From a bacterium (GTDB taxonomy: Bacteria > Orphanbacterota > Orphanbacteria > Orphanbacterales > Orphanbacteraceae), in the NCBI GenBank assembly GCA_025782575.1, contig JALGYY010000013.1:3702-67701 (forward strand): DNA of 64,000 nucleotides, in the 5' to 3' direction. The position numbers were made by a program, and so were the translations under genes. Positions 26,884 to 36,710 of the stretch are shown here, one piece after another. Positions within the stretch are counted from its first letter, which is position 1. Each line of letters opens with the position of its first letter. Under the pieces are notes generated by a model, which saw only the letters and a list, made by a program, of their open reading frames with translations, was not told the DNA's origin and made no database searches.

Positions 26884-29109
26884 ATGAAACCGGGACTGAC
26901 ATTCCTCATCGCAGGTCTTTCAATGTGGTTTGGTGCATCGGCATTGGCGGACTGGAATCCGGGAGAGCCGCAAAAATGGCTCCAGAACCCGGACCTCTCG
27001 CCAACGGGCATTGATATCAACTGTTCGGTATCGGAGTCCGGCGAAACCTACATCCTGGCGGACGACTTCTTATGCACGCAGACCGGCCCGATTACGGGAA
27101 TCCACATCTGGACTTCATGGCTGAATGACTATCTTCCCGGCGGCTTCGATCCCAGGAATGTGGTGTTCACTCTGAGTTTCCACGCGGACATTCCCGACTC
27201 GATGAGCCCCAACGGCTACAGCATGCCGGGTGACGTTCTCTGGATTCAAACATTCGGACCGGGGGAATTCGATGCTCGGGTATGGCAGAGCGATATCGAG
27301 GAAGGCTGGATGAATCCCCCGGAAGATTACTTTTTCCCCGCCGATTGGACCTGCTGGCAATACAACTTCTTCATCGATTCGGCACTGGCTTTCCGACAGA
27401 CCGGCACCGAGAACGTACCCGTTGTTTACTGGCTGGACGTGCAGGCTTTCCCAGGAGATCCAATGGCGAGTCTCGGGTGGAAGACCACTCTGGATCATTG
27501 GAATGATGATGCGGCCTGGGGCGTAGGGCAGGAGCCTTATTTCGGACCGTGGGGGGAATTGATCTATCCGCCGAACCATGAAATGTTCGGGCAGTCGATC
27601 GATCTGGCATTCGTGATTACCGGGGAAGTCGAGCCCCCGGAACTCGATTTCGGTGACGCCCCGGATGGAGCCGCCGCCCCAGGTTATCCGACTCTGCTGA
27701 TCAACAACGGCGCCAGACATGTTATCGGCGGCCCGTGGCTCGGAGACGCGAGCGACATACCCGATTCGGAACTCGACGGTCAGCCCGATCCGAGCGCTTT
27801 CGGCGATGACACTTTCGACGGGAACGACGATGAGGACGGCGTCACAATCCCGATCCTGGTGCAGGGTTTGAACTCCGTCATCACTGTTGAGGTGAACGGT
27901 CCCGGTGGTTTTCTGGAGGCCTGGATCGACTTCGATGGCGACCAGATCTGGCAGGCGGCCGAACAGATTTTTGCGGGTCTTCTGCCCGCGGGAATCAATA
28001 ATATCAACGTCACCACGCCCGCCGCTTCGGTGATCGGGCAGACCTTTGCCCGATTCCGCATCAGTTCGTTAGGCGGGCTCCCTCCCGTCGGTCCCGCACC
28101 TGATGGAGAGGTCGAGGACTACGAGGTGTTTATTGAAGAGCAGCTGACCTACAAGTGGATTCAGCTTCCCGACCTGGACATCACCGGCATGGATGTCAAC
28201 GCTTCGGAACCAACTATCCTGGCGGACGATTTCCTCTGCACGCAGCCGGGCCTGATTACCGAGATCTGGATCTGGGGTTCCTGGCTGAACGATTGGCTCC
28301 CCTTCAACGCCGCGCCCGAGGCGGTCACATTCACACTGAGCATTCACAAAGACATTCCGGATTCGCTCAGCCCCACGGGCTACAGCATACCGGCTGATCC
28401 CGAATGGTTGCACATCTTCAACCCGCCGGAGTTCGAAGTAGAGATCTGGCAGACCGGTATTCTGGAAGGGTGGATGGACCTTCCCGATTTCTACACCTTC
28501 CCTGCGGACACCACCTGCTGGCTATACAAATTCACCATCGATCCGGCGGAGGCTCTTTATCAGTTAGGAACGGAAGACGATCCTGTAGTTTACTGGCTCG
28601 ATGTGCAGGCCACGCCTCAGGATGTGGACGCCTGGTTCGGCTGGAAATCCTCCCTGGATCATTGGAACGATGACGCCGTGTGGGGGCAGGGTTCGGAGCC
28701 GTACCTGGGCCCCTGGTTCGAGATGATCTACCCGCCGGGACATCAGTTTGTCGGGGAGTCGGTCGACCTGGCGTTCATGATCCATGCTGACATAGACACC
28801 CGTCTGCCTGATGAGAGCGCACTTCCGCAGCACATCGGCCTCTATCAGAACGTGCCGAATCCATTCAACCCGAGGACCGTGATCCGCTATGACCTGCCGA
28901 GTGCGTTGAATGTCCGGCTGGAGATTTACGACGTTGCCGGTCGCCGAGTGCGGACCCTTGTTGACGGGCTCGTCCGGGAAGCGGGAAGTCACGAGGTGGT
29001 TTGGGACGGCCGGGATGATCGAGGCATTCATGTTTCCTCCGGCGTATTTTTCTACCGGATCGAAGCGGCGGACTTCCGCGAAACACGAAAACTGGTGCTT
29101 GTAAGATAA
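26884..29109 (+). CDS. Exported GEVED-domain protein with duplicated module and FlgD-like tail
   Basis: A 741-residue protein with GGGGGAAAAAG before ATG 26884 and a signal peptide (MKPGLTFLIAGLSMWFGASALA). It has two copies of a roughly 200-residue module, at about 20-240 and 420-640; each contains ADDFLCTQ.G.ITEI.IW.SWLND, then SLSPTGYS.P, then DVQA and W..SLDHWNDDA. Between them is a GEVED domain (LDFGDAPDG ... DDEDGVTIP ... PDGEVEDYEVF). The FlgD-like tail (YQNVPNPFNPRTVIRYDLP) closes the protein. It is probably a surface-associated binding protein. The duplicated modules suggest internal gene duplication. No enzymatic motif was seen. Confidence 0.85.
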   Translation: MKPGLTFLIAGLSMWFGASALADWNPGEPQKWLQNPDLSPTGIDINCSVSESGETYILADDFLCTQTGPITGIHIWTSWLNDYLPGGFDPRNVVFTLSFHADIPDSMSPNGYSMPGDVLWIQTFGPGEFDARVWQSDIEEGWMNPPEDYFFPADWTCWQYNFFIDSALAFRQTGTENVPVVYWLDVQAFPGDPMASLGWKTTLDHWNDDAAWGVGQEPYFGPWGELIYPPNHEMFGQSIDLAFVITGEVEPPELDFGDAPDGAAAPGYPTLLINNGARHVIGGPWLGDASDIPDSELDGQPDPSAFGDDTFDGNDDEDGVTIPILVQGLNSVITVEVNGPGGFLEAWIDFDGDQIWQAAEQIFAGLLPAGINNINVTTPAASVIGQTFARFRISSLGGLPPVGPAPDGEVEDYEVFIEEQLTYKWIQLPDLDITGMDVNASEPTILADDFLCTQPGLITEIWIWGSWLNDWLPFNAAPEAVTFTLSIHKDIPDSLSPTGYSIPADPEWLHIFNPPEFEVEIWQTGILEGWMDLPDFYTFPADTTCWLYKFTIDPAEALYQLGTEDDPVVYWLDVQATPQDVDAWFGWKSSLDHWNDDAVWGQGSEPYLGPWFEMIYPPGHQFVGESVDLAFMIHADIDTRLPDESALPQHIGLYQNVPNPFNPRTVIRYDLPSALNVRLEIYDVAGRRVRTLVDGLVREAGSHEVVWDGRDDRGIHVSSGVFFYRIEAADFRETRKLVLVR

Positions 29110-29141
29110 GGAGTGAAGCGTTACTTACTGTTGAGGAATGA

Positions 29142-29175
29142 TCCCACCACAGGCCGCCCAAAGCCTGTGGTGGGA
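29142..29175. terminator. Strong hairpin between convergent genes
   Basis: The perfect 13-bp stem TCCCACCACAGGC / GCCTGTGGTGGGA closes an 8-base loop. It sits between the convergent GEVED and SGNH genes and could serve both. No long T-run is present. Confidence 0.7.
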
Positions 29176-29210
29176 TTCAGAGACAATGGGCCAGGTCAAC
29201 GAGCCTCTTC

Positions 29211-30263
29211 CTAATCTCCCAGAAGCTTCTCCTGAACGAGATAGTCATATATGACTCTTGCGAAGATCTGGTTGGCGCGGTAATTGGGGTGGTGATCGAT
29301 CGGGTAGATAATGTGATCGCTTACGCGCGTCTCCTTGAATGAAAGAGATGTGTCGACGAATTGGAGACCGTGTCTGGCGGTAAGTTCTCGAACGATTCCG
29401 CTTTTTTCCTCGTCCATCGCAACATAGGCGACAAGAACCGCAAAGTCATGCTGTTCGGACATCATCTTCAGCTCACCCAGGACACTGTCCACGTAAGCGA
29501 ACTTCTCCTCATCGTCGGATTCCAGGATGGCGGGTTCAGGAGTCTCCTCTTGTGAGAGGATCGCTTTCCGAATGGTCTTGTAAAGCGTTTTCCCCCTGAT
29601 CCAGTCAGCAGCGAACAAGTGGAAGAAAGTGTTGGTTTTCTTTTTCACCTGGTAGGGTTGGCTGTATAACTTGTCATCCGGTATGTTGGCGTCGGCCCGG
29701 CTGAAACCAATCAGAATAAGATCCGGATCGTAGGGTAAGGCCTTGTGCTTGATTACCGCGAGATACTGGCCGATGCAGTACCCTCCCGTACCAAAGTTGA
29801 GGAATTCGAAACGCCGGCTCAATCCGAGACGGTTCAACTGGTCCTCTAGAAGAGTATGGTATGCGTCTTCCAGTCTCACTCCCGCCGGCATGGTGTAGGA
29901 ATCACCGATCACAGCCACTCGAAAAGTATCCGGGGGCTTTTCCAATGCATATTCCTTGTCGCGGAGCCCTTTTGAATTCGTTTTGAAGGTGGTCAGTTTG
30001 AATTGAACATCGACATTCGGGCGGAGCTCGTAGACGACGCCGGGATGTGGAGACGCCTGAATGAGTCCGGAGAGCCCAATGGGATGAATGCTGTTCATAT
30101 CGGTAAATGAAAATGCGGCCGCGCCGAAGAAGTGCATCCTGCAGATCATTTCCAGGAGCAGAATGCAGATCACAGACGAAAAGAATGTGAGGGCGGCTCC
30201 CGGGAGAAACCTCCGCAACAGGCGTCTTATCTTCTTCCTGGGCTTGGAGCGTCTCTTCGTCAT
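29211..30263 (-). CDS. SGNH/GDSL-type hydrolase, membrane-anchored
   Basis: A 350-residue protein. A basic N-terminus and one membrane span (residues 20-42, FLPGAALTFFSSVICILLL) anchor it with the enzyme domain outside. The nucleophile block is VAVIGDSYTMPAG (S122); LNFGTGGYCIGQYL supplies the Gly block, IGFSRADAN replaces the usual Asn block, and the C-terminal YPIDHHPNYRANQIFA holds the Asp/His pair. Proteins like this act as esterases or as acetyl- or acyl-group transfer partners on polysaccharides; the substrate here is unknown. It is the intact counterpart of the frameshifted gene at 19197. It is transcribed alone and ends at the shared terminator. Confidence 0.85.
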   Translation of the reverse strand: MTKRRSKPRKKIRRLLRRFLPGAALTFFSSVICILLLEMICRMHFFGAAAFSFTDMNSIHPIGLSGLIQASPHPGVVYELRPNVDVQFKLTTFKTNSKGLRDKEYALEKPPDTFRVAVIGDSYTMPAGVRLEDAYHTLLEDQLNRLGLSRRFEFLNFGTGGYCIGQYLAVIKHKALPYDPDLILIGFSRADANIPDDKLYSQPYQVKKKTNTFFHLFAADWIRGKTLYKTIRKAILSQEETPEPAILESDDEEKFAYVDSVLGELKMMSEQHDFAVLVAYVAMDEEKSGIVRELTARHGLQFVDTSLSFKETRVSDHIIYPIDHHPNYRANQIFARVIYDYLVQEKLLGD

Positions 30264-30422
30264 CGGCCGGGCCCCTGTCTACTTAGGTATCCTGCTCGAC
30301 CTCCAAAGTAAGCAGAACATGCCGTCAAAGTACAAGTAATTGCTCTATTCGGCGACCACCGGGACTCATCTGAAGAGAACTGACAGGAACGCGGAATAAT
30401 TGGAGGCACATAGCGATTCGAA

Positions 30423-30451
30423 TTGATCTGATGATGAATATCGTGTAAAGT
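30423..30451 (+). promoter_or_regulatory. Sigma-70-type promoter for the 30547 gene
   Basis: TTGATC, a 17-base spacer and TAAAGT lie about 95 bases upstream of the start codon. Moderate match to consensus. Confidence 0.4.
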
Positions 30452-30546
30452 GACCAAGCTGAATGGAAAGCTCCCCTGCCTACCTAACTCGCACCTCATT
30501 CAGTCCATCCCGGAAGAGAAACATCACTACCAATGGAGACAGCGCC

Positions 30547-33102
30547 ATGCGATGTTCGAGACTAGCGTCCGTACTATCCCTCGCAATCCTCTCGCTCCTG
30601 ATTTTTGGAACCGCCATCGCGGACAAAAATGCGGAGATCCTTGAATTCAAGGATCTTGTGCATCAGGAATATCTTGCGAAACCGTGGCAGTTATCTGCCA
30701 TGACGGGCTTCAACGCTGCATTCGCCGATGTCACTGAAACCGAGCCCAACAACGCCTGTCCGGGCAACGCTCTCAACTTGAACAATACGTTTCATGGAGA
30801 GTTGAACCCAGGCGGGGACGTGGATTGGGTTAGCTTCTTCTGTGATGCCGGCGGAATCATCACGATAGGAACCGACGCCGATGGAGGGCTTCCGACGGTA
30901 GACACATTCATCGAGTTGTACGAGGATGATTGCATAACCCTCCTCGCCAGCAACGATGATGGAGGGCCGGGCCTGTATTCTCTCATTTCCGGTCTCTCCG
31001 CACCATACACAGGCACTTATCACTTGAAGGTTCGCGGCTTCAGCAGCTTCAGTACCGGAAACTACATTGTCCAGGGATCGTGCACGGTACCTCAACCGGG
31101 TGACGAGACTGAGCCGAACAATACCTGTCCGGGCGAACCCTATACGCTCGGCGATCAATTCAACGCCGCGATCACTCCGGGGGGTGACGAGGATTGGATT
31201 CACTTCGATTGTAATGCCGGACAACTGATTACAATGGGCACGTTCGAAGACGCTCCCCTTCCGACGGTCGACACCAAGATCGAACTGTTCGAGGATGACT
31301 GCACTACCCTTCTCGCCAGCAACGATGACGGCGGCCCCGGACTTTACTCATTGATAGCGGGGGTCGTGGCGCCCTATACCGGTACATACCATCTCCGGAT
31401 ATTCGGTTTCGGCTCCACATCAGAGGGAAATTATATTCTCGTCGGGAACTGCGAAGATCCGCCGGATAGCGATGAGCTTCCGAACGACTCCTGTCCCGGG
31501 CAGCAGTATGTACTCGGCACTGACTTCCACGGCGCCGTAGATCCTGCCGGTGACCTGGACTGGATCTTCTTCGAATGCGCACAGGGAGACTTAATCGATA
31601 TCGGGACGAACCCGGATGGAGCCCTGCAGACGGTCGACACTGTGATCGAGCTTTATGAGTCCGATTGCACGACACTGATCGATATCGACGACGATGGCGG
31701 ACCGGGACTCTATTCTTCCATTACCGTTGCCGCTCCCTACACGGGGACTTATCACCTCAAGATCCGCGGATTCTCCAGCTTCAGCAGCACAGGAAACTAC
31801 CTTCTTCTCGGTACCTGCAATGCGCCTCCCGAGAACGATGTGTGCGAGACGGCAACTCCGATTACCCGCTGCGTTGATTTCACCGACGCCGGGAACACCG
31901 GGTTAGCCAACAACGATTACACGCCGTCGGATGACGTGGCTGGTACGGGATGTACCGGATTCTACGCGCAGGGTGGCGATCTGGTATATCGCCTGGACAT
32001 GAATTCGGGTGACCAGGTCCACATTGAGTACTTCAACGCTTCAGACGCGTCGGTCTACATCGTTACCGATTGTGCTGACGCGCAGAACACATGCGTTGCC
32101 GGGGCGGACAACACGTTTTCGAACTCCACAGAAGTCCTCGACTTCGTCGCGCCTGCGGACGGAGTGTACTTCCTGATCCTTGACACATTCAGCGCATTCA
32201 CACCAGGCGGTGCATTCACAGTGAGTGTCGACTGGGTCGTTTGCGAAACACCCAACTGCCCACGTTCGGTCGGATTCTGGGGACGCCAGGCCCTTCAGCG
32301 CGGAAACGGCAGCACGAAGTTCAATATGGCCGAAATGGAGCAGATCGCTTCGTGTGTTGACGATGTGTCCGACTTCTTTGATTGGGCGGACAGTGACTTC
32401 AACCAGTTCTTAGTCACCATACTCCCCGCAAAACACATGGACATCCGCAAGCAGGCAAAAAGACAGTACGCGGGCGTTCTCGCGAACTTCTGCACCGGCG
32501 CAATCGGCCTGATAGCATCGAACGGTGATGAAATCGGCCTCTCTCTCACGGCGCCTCTATCGTGCGCAGGACTTGGCGCATCGACCGTCGGTGAGCTGAT
32601 CGTTGAGGCGGGTGCCCTGCTTGCTGCTCTGGAGTCGCAGAATCTGAATGATCCGGCGGTAATTGCGCAGTATGAGGACGTCAAAGATTGCCTCGATGCC
32701 GTTAACAATGGAAACGGGATCGGACCGGTCTGCGTAGAGGTGGAAACCAATGCGGTCATGTTCTACGACGACGATGACTTGCTCCGACTCGCGACAGATG
32801 TCGAGACCGGAATCGTCCCGACGCGAGCCAAGATCTATCCGGCAAGGCCCAGTCCGTTCGAGATCAGCACACGATTCGCCTACGCAGTCCCGGCCGGGGG
32901 TGCTTATGTCGAACTCGAAGTGTTCAATCTCGCGGGCCAGCGGGTCCGGACTCTCGAGTCTTCGACGATGCCTGCGGGTATTCACCAGGTTGACTGGGAC
33001 GGACGAAATTCGTCCGGCGTTCCAGTTCCTGCCAGCGTTTACTTTTTCCGCGTAAACATTGGCGGTCAGGCGCACGTGACTCGTGTAGTCCGCTTGCGCT
33101 AA
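30547..33102 (+). CDS. Exported protein with three PPC-like repeats and FlgD-like tail
   Basis: An 851-residue protein. The start is ATG 30547 because GGAG lies 8 bases upstream and the signal peptide follows (LASVLSLAILSLLIFGTAIA). Three tandem repeats of about 115 residues each (ETEPNN.CPG......GDVDWV.F.C..G..I.IGT, then VDT.IELYE.DC.TLLAS.DDGGPGLYS, then Y.GTYHLK.RGF.S) are PPC-type beta-sandwiches. A related fourth domain (NDVCETATPITRC) and a Cys-containing helical region (CPRSVGFWGRQALQRGN; QIASCVDDVSDFFDW) follow. The FlgD-like tail (YPARPSPFEISTRFAY) ends it. No catalytic motif is seen, so it is most likely a carbohydrate- or surface-binding protein. Confidence 0.85.
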   Translation: MRCSRLASVLSLAILSLLIFGTAIADKNAEILEFKDLVHQEYLAKPWQLSAMTGFNAAFADVTETEPNNACPGNALNLNNTFHGELNPGGDVDWVSFFCDAGGIITIGTDADGGLPTVDTFIELYEDDCITLLASNDDGGPGLYSLISGLSAPYTGTYHLKVRGFSSFSTGNYIVQGSCTVPQPGDETEPNNTCPGEPYTLGDQFNAAITPGGDEDWIHFDCNAGQLITMGTFEDAPLPTVDTKIELFEDDCTTLLASNDDGGPGLYSLIAGVVAPYTGTYHLRIFGFGSTSEGNYILVGNCEDPPDSDELPNDSCPGQQYVLGTDFHGAVDPAGDLDWIFFECAQGDLIDIGTNPDGALQTVDTVIELYESDCTTLIDIDDDGGPGLYSSITVAAPYTGTYHLKIRGFSSFSSTGNYLLLGTCNAPPENDVCETATPITRCVDFTDAGNTGLANNDYTPSDDVAGTGCTGFYAQGGDLVYRLDMNSGDQVHIEYFNASDASVYIVTDCADAQNTCVAGADNTFSNSTEVLDFVAPADGVYFLILDTFSAFTPGGAFTVSVDWVVCETPNCPRSVGFWGRQALQRGNGSTKFNMAEMEQIASCVDDVSDFFDWADSDFNQFLVTILPAKHMDIRKQAKRQYAGVLANFCTGAIGLIASNGDEIGLSLTAPLSCAGLGASTVGELIVEAGALLAALESQNLNDPAVIAQYEDVKDCLDAVNNGNGIGPVCVEVETNAVMFYDDDDLLRLATDVETGIVPTRAKIYPARPSPFEISTRFAYAVPAGGAYVELEVFNLAGQRVRTLESSTMPAGIHQVDWDGRNSSGVPVPASVYFFRVNIGGQAHVTRVVRLR

Positions 33103-33122
33103 AAACAGATAGCCATCAAAAA

Positions 33123-33150
33123 CGGCCCGGGGCGATCATGCCCCGGGCCG
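33123..33150 (+). terminator. Hairpin after the PPC-repeat gene
   Basis: The perfect 11-bp stem CGGCCCGGGGC / GCCCCGGGCCG with a GATCAT loop lies 20 bases past the stop. No T-run follows. Confidence 0.65.
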
Positions 33151-33280
33151 CCGGAGCGGCGCGATCCCTCAAGCTACACGAATTACAAACCCACAATTCC
33201 CTCTCCAAGACCGACTCGACAGATTTCACACCACGCGGGCAAACAGCCAGGTTCGAGTATTACTGAGGAACAGGTAATCC

Positions 33281-33310
33281 TTGATTCGCAATATTTTAGG
33301 GGCGTATACT
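33281..33310 (+). promoter_or_regulatory. Sigma-70-type promoter for the lipoprotein pair
   Basis: TTGATT, an 18-base spacer and TATACT lie 23 bases upstream of the ATG at 33333, giving a short leader containing AAGGA. Confidence 0.55.
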
Positions 33311-33332
33311 GTATGGAAGCAAGGATGATCGT

Positions 33333-34952
33333 ATGAGAATTACTGATCCCATGCATGCGCGGGCAGGATGGATTCGCCTTGTCGCCCACCTTGTTCTGGC
33401 GATTACCCTGCTGACCGGCCTCCCGGGATGCGGAGGGCAATCCGGCTTACACATCCCCAATCGGAGATCATTCCCGGTCAGAGATGACCCGGCCGCTCGA
33501 GACTCCCTCCTGACTTCCCTGAGATACGTATCGAGCCACGCGTCCCCCTTTTTGAAAGCCCACCTCAAGAACGGTAATGTTTACGTACTTACCGATTGGG
33601 CCGCCGATCCTCAGTCGATTTCCGGGGAGGGGGTGTTGTTATCGATCAATCGAGAAATCCTCTCTGAAGGACAGTTCGTTGTTACTCTCGACTCTGTTTC
33701 CATAATTGAAACAAACGTCGTCAAGAAGCTTCCTGATTCCGTCGCCGCCCTTACGGTTCTTACCGGCATATCAGTTGCGGTCTCCCTCGCTTGTCTCTCG
33801 AATCCCAAGGCCTGCTTCGGGTCATGCCCGACGTTCTTCATTTCGGACGGCGACAGCCTTGTACTGCAGGCGGAGGGATTCTCGTCGAGCATTGCTCCCT
33901 ATCTGGAGGCTACCGATATCGATGCGCTTTACCGCGCGGACATTGATGATGAGACCGTCGAAATCGAAATGAGAAACGAGGCTTTTGAGACTCATGTTAT
34001 CCGGCAGGTTCGGCTCCTGCTTCTGAAGAAACCGGTTAAGGGGAGAGTTGTCGCCGCCGGCAACGGCGAGTTCTGGGAAGCGCAGTCCTTCTATCCCCCG
34101 CAGGTTTTTCGAACCCCGGAGGGGGATTGCACGGATCTCGTTCTAACGTTTGACGGCAGGGAGAGATTCAGTCTCGCGGACTCTGTCGATCTTTCCCGAC
34201 GAGAAACCGTCGATCTTGAATTCCACGTTCCTCCAATCGAAAGGCCCGGGCTGATCATTGCGGCAAGACGCAGCCTGCTGACTACCTATCTCCTGTATCA
34301 GACGCTGGCATACATGGGCGGAGATGTTGGACAGTGGTTTTCCCTGGCTGACCGGAATCGCGATCTCGTTAAGGGGAAGGGGCTATGGCAAGCGATGGAC
34401 GGCATGGAAGTCATGGTTCTCGACAGTGCCGGTAACTGGGATCTAGTTGGTGAATTGACAGAACATGGCCCGATCGCCACAGACGTCCACATGTTCCGGT
34501 TACCGACATTACCGGAAGGAACAGCCCGGATGAGGCTACGTATGGTAAAGGGCGACTGGAGGATTGATTACCTGGCCCTGGTAAGCCTGGGAGATCAGGT
34601 CGAGCCGATGGCGCTGCAGCCGTCAGATGTGTTTTATGCCGGGCTCCCCTCGGGCAAGGCACTTGCTTCACTCACGGATTCCGGGGCGGTACTCGTCACG
34701 TACCCGGGAGACACGTACACCCTTCGCTATGACCTGCCGCGCGACCATCAATCCTACGAGTTGTTTCTGGAAAGCCGAGGGTATTACCTGGAGTGGATTC
34801 GCCAGGAGTGGTTGGCGGATGAAGACCCTGCGCTTGTCGCCCAGGTCTTTTTTTCACCTGGAATTCTCTTGAAGAAGTTGGCTGGGGAGTTTAAGCGCGT
34901 CGAGGCAACGATGGAGGAATCCTTCTGGGGTAGCCGTTATGCGAATCCATAG
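33333..34952 (+). CDS. Predicted lipoprotein of unknown function
   Basis: A 539-residue protein. The signal peptide ends in the lipobox LTGLPG-C near residue 35 (MHARAGWIRLVAHLVLAITL...), so the mature protein should be lipid-anchored. A Cys-rich segment (SLACLSNPKACFGSCPTFF then SDGDSLVLQAEGFSSSIAP, near 155-195) looks like a conserved core with possible disulfides. The remaining sequence is beta-rich with no known catalytic motif. The next gene overlaps its end by 14 bases and is also a lipoprotein, so the two are probably co-translated and act together at the envelope. Confidence 0.75.
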   Translation: MRITDPMHARAGWIRLVAHLVLAITLLTGLPGCGGQSGLHIPNRRSFPVRDDPAARDSLLTSLRYVSSHASPFLKAHLKNGNVYVLTDWAADPQSISGEGVLLSINREILSEGQFVVTLDSVSIIETNVVKKLPDSVAALTVLTGISVAVSLACLSNPKACFGSCPTFFISDGDSLVLQAEGFSSSIAPYLEATDIDALYRADIDDETVEIEMRNEAFETHVIRQVRLLLLKKPVKGRVVAAGNGEFWEAQSFYPPQVFRTPEGDCTDLVLTFDGRERFSLADSVDLSRRETVDLEFHVPPIERPGLIIAARRSLLTTYLLYQTLAYMGGDVGQWFSLADRNRDLVKGKGLWQAMDGMEVMVLDSAGNWDLVGELTEHGPIATDVHMFRLPTLPEGTARMRLRMVKGDWRIDYLALVSLGDQVEPMALQPSDVFYAGLPSGKALASLTDSGAVLVTYPGDTYTLRYDLPRDHQSYELFLESRGYYLEWIRQEWLADEDPALVAQVFFSPGILLKKLAGEFKRVEATMEESFWGSRYANP

Positions 34953-35520
34953 ACCACACTGGCGTTTTCTTCGCCTGTTCGTTGCCCTCACCCAACTGAT
35001 GGGGGTTGTCGGATGCGCCGGCTCATCCGCTCCCCTCGGCTGGTTGCCGGCATCCACCGAAACGCAGGAGGATACGTATGGGGCATGGATCGAAGTACGT
35101 CACTACCGGCGGATCGCGGATCTCCCCTCGGAAGAAGTCACAACGACAGCAGAACTCATCGCGATCAGCGCTACCACTGTATTTGTCCTGGGGAACGATA
35201 GTACCCACGCCATACGGAGTCAAAACATCACTCGAGCCCGCTTGACCAGATATGAGTCCGCTTCGCACAAACTGGCAGAGTGGACTTTTCTGGGAACGCT
35301 GTCTACGATCTCACACGGCTTTTTCCTGATCCTGACCGCGCCGATCTGGATCCTGGGTGGCTCCATTGCAACATCGAAACAATCCTCTCGCCCGAATCTT
35401 GACTACCCAGAGCATTCGCTGGACGAATTCAGGCTCTATGCGCGATTTCCGCAGGGAATCCCGTCCGGACTCAGCTTACTCGAGCTGAAACGTCGGGATG
35501 AACAGGCTCGCCCGAAGTAG
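34939..35520 (+). CDS. Predicted small lipoprotein
   Basis: A 193-residue protein whose start overlaps the preceding lipoprotein gene. Its lipobox is MGVVG-C near residue 26. The middle contains a hydrophobic segment (ISHGFFLILTAPIWILGGSIA, about residues 122-142) that may be a second membrane contact. The N-terminal part (YGAWIEVRHYRR then TTTAELIAISATTVFVL) is beta-rich. The family is not recognised. Translational coupling with the upstream lipoprotein suggests a shared complex. Confidence 0.7.
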   Translation: MRIHRPHWRFLRLFVALTQLMGVVGCAGSSAPLGWLPASTETQEDTYGAWIEVRHYRRIADLPSEEVTTTAELIAISATTVFVLGNDSTHAIRSQNITRARLTRYESASHKLAEWTFLGTLSTISHGFFLILTAPIWILGGSIATSKQSSRPNLDYPEHSLDEFRLYARFPQGIPSGLSLLELKRRDEQARPK

Positions 35521-35812
35521 TCCGGCTTTACGCCGATGAGTATTCTGAATAGACAGCAGCACGGGACGGTATGGCAACTGAGTCGATACGCCCCGGCCGG
35601 TGCATCGGGCGATTCCTTCCGTCCCAGATTCCAGTGGGGCGGGTCCTGACCTCAGTCCCCTACCCACCGTAGTGACCGCGATCTCACAGTCAGTCACGCT
35701 TGGTACAATCTTTGCTCCACCAATATCACAATCGACAATTCTCACTACACTCAACTGGCCGTAGCGATTGAAGCCCTCCTGTTCCAGCGGGCGTCTACTT
35801 TGGAGAGTCTTG

Positions 35813-36553
35813 ATGAATGCCGTGAAAGCGATCTGCTTCTGGATGACTTGCAATCTTATGATTATGGCTGCGCCTGACGCGCACTCAGCTGAAGTGACCT
35901 ATACCCTGGAAAACGTCATTCTGGATGATAACAACGCACAAATGTTCGGTACATTTACGTGGACCTATAATATCGGCGACTTCGAGAATGGTGTCGGGCT
36001 GTTTACCTTTCTGGACATCCCCTTTACAGCACATGATCATACTGACCTGAACGCCGTTTTTGATATTGGAAATTCGATTGAAATCACGCTCGAGGGGAGC
36101 GTCCATGACGACGGAGTAGATATTACTCTCTTCCTGGCACAACCTCTTACGCCCACCACATCTTCGCCTGTAGATCTAGTCCGAAGCAAGTATGAAATCG
36201 GCGGCAACGGCTTCCACACCGGGTTGTTCCTGAGCGGGGATATCGTTTCGTCCGCAGCAACAGGCGTCGGGAACGAAACGGGCGTCATCGCACCGGCGAA
36301 CAGGCTGACGATCTCCCCGAACCCGTTCAACCCGCACACGACCGTGACATACTTCGTCGAGCAGCCAAACACCGTAAGACTGTCGATCCACGATGTGCGC
36401 GGCCGGCTCGTGACAACTCTGGTTGATCAATGGCAGCCATCCGGCCGGCATTCTGTTCTTTGGAACGGCGCCGACCTGGGATCCGGTCTCTACTTTGTGC
36501 ACTACGTTTCCGGAACCGAGTCGAGAACAGACCGGGCCATGTTGATCCGATAG
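35813..36553 (+). CDS. Exported protein with FlgD-like tail
   Basis: A 246-residue protein. The start is ATG 35813 with GGAGAG 5 bases upstream and a signal peptide (MNAVKAICFWMTCNLMIMAA...AHSA). The first domain (VTYTLENVILDDNNAQMFGT then FTWTY) is the short beta-sandwich typical of small exported proteins that carry C-terminal sorting signals. The FlgD-like tail starts at ISPNPFNPHTTVTYFV and ends SRTDRAMLIR. No active site is seen; role unknown. The 292-bp gap before it holds nothing recognisable. Confidence 0.75.
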   Translation: MNAVKAICFWMTCNLMIMAAPDAHSAEVTYTLENVILDDNNAQMFGTFTWTYNIGDFENGVGLFTFLDIPFTAHDHTDLNAVFDIGNSIEITLEGSVHDDGVDITLFLAQPLTPTTSSPVDLVRSKYEIGGNGFHTGLFLSGDIVSSAATGVGNETGVIAPANRLTISPNPFNPHTTVTYFVEQPNTVRLSIHDVRGRLVTTLVDQWQPSGRHSVLWNGADLGSGLYFVHYVSGTESRTDRAMLIR

Positions 36554-36621
36554 TCGAATCCGGACCGGTCCCGGTTCAGTTTCGCGCTCTCCCCGAATAG
36601 CCAGCCAAGTCCACGTCGCTG

Positions 36622-36630
36622 TGGTATCAT
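36622..36630 (+). promoter_or_regulatory. Extended -10-like element for amidinotransferase gene
   Basis: TG-G-TATCAT in GTGGTATCATGAAACCAAGG, 80 bases before the start codon. It resembles the start of the IS right-end repeat, but the rest of the repeat is not present. Confidence 0.4.
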
Positions 36631-36710
36631 GAAACCAAGGGCAAGATACAGTGGAGTTCGCCCTTTCGTTCACCCCGGAACCAGGTCGCCAACGGTAGGA
36701 AACCCTAGCC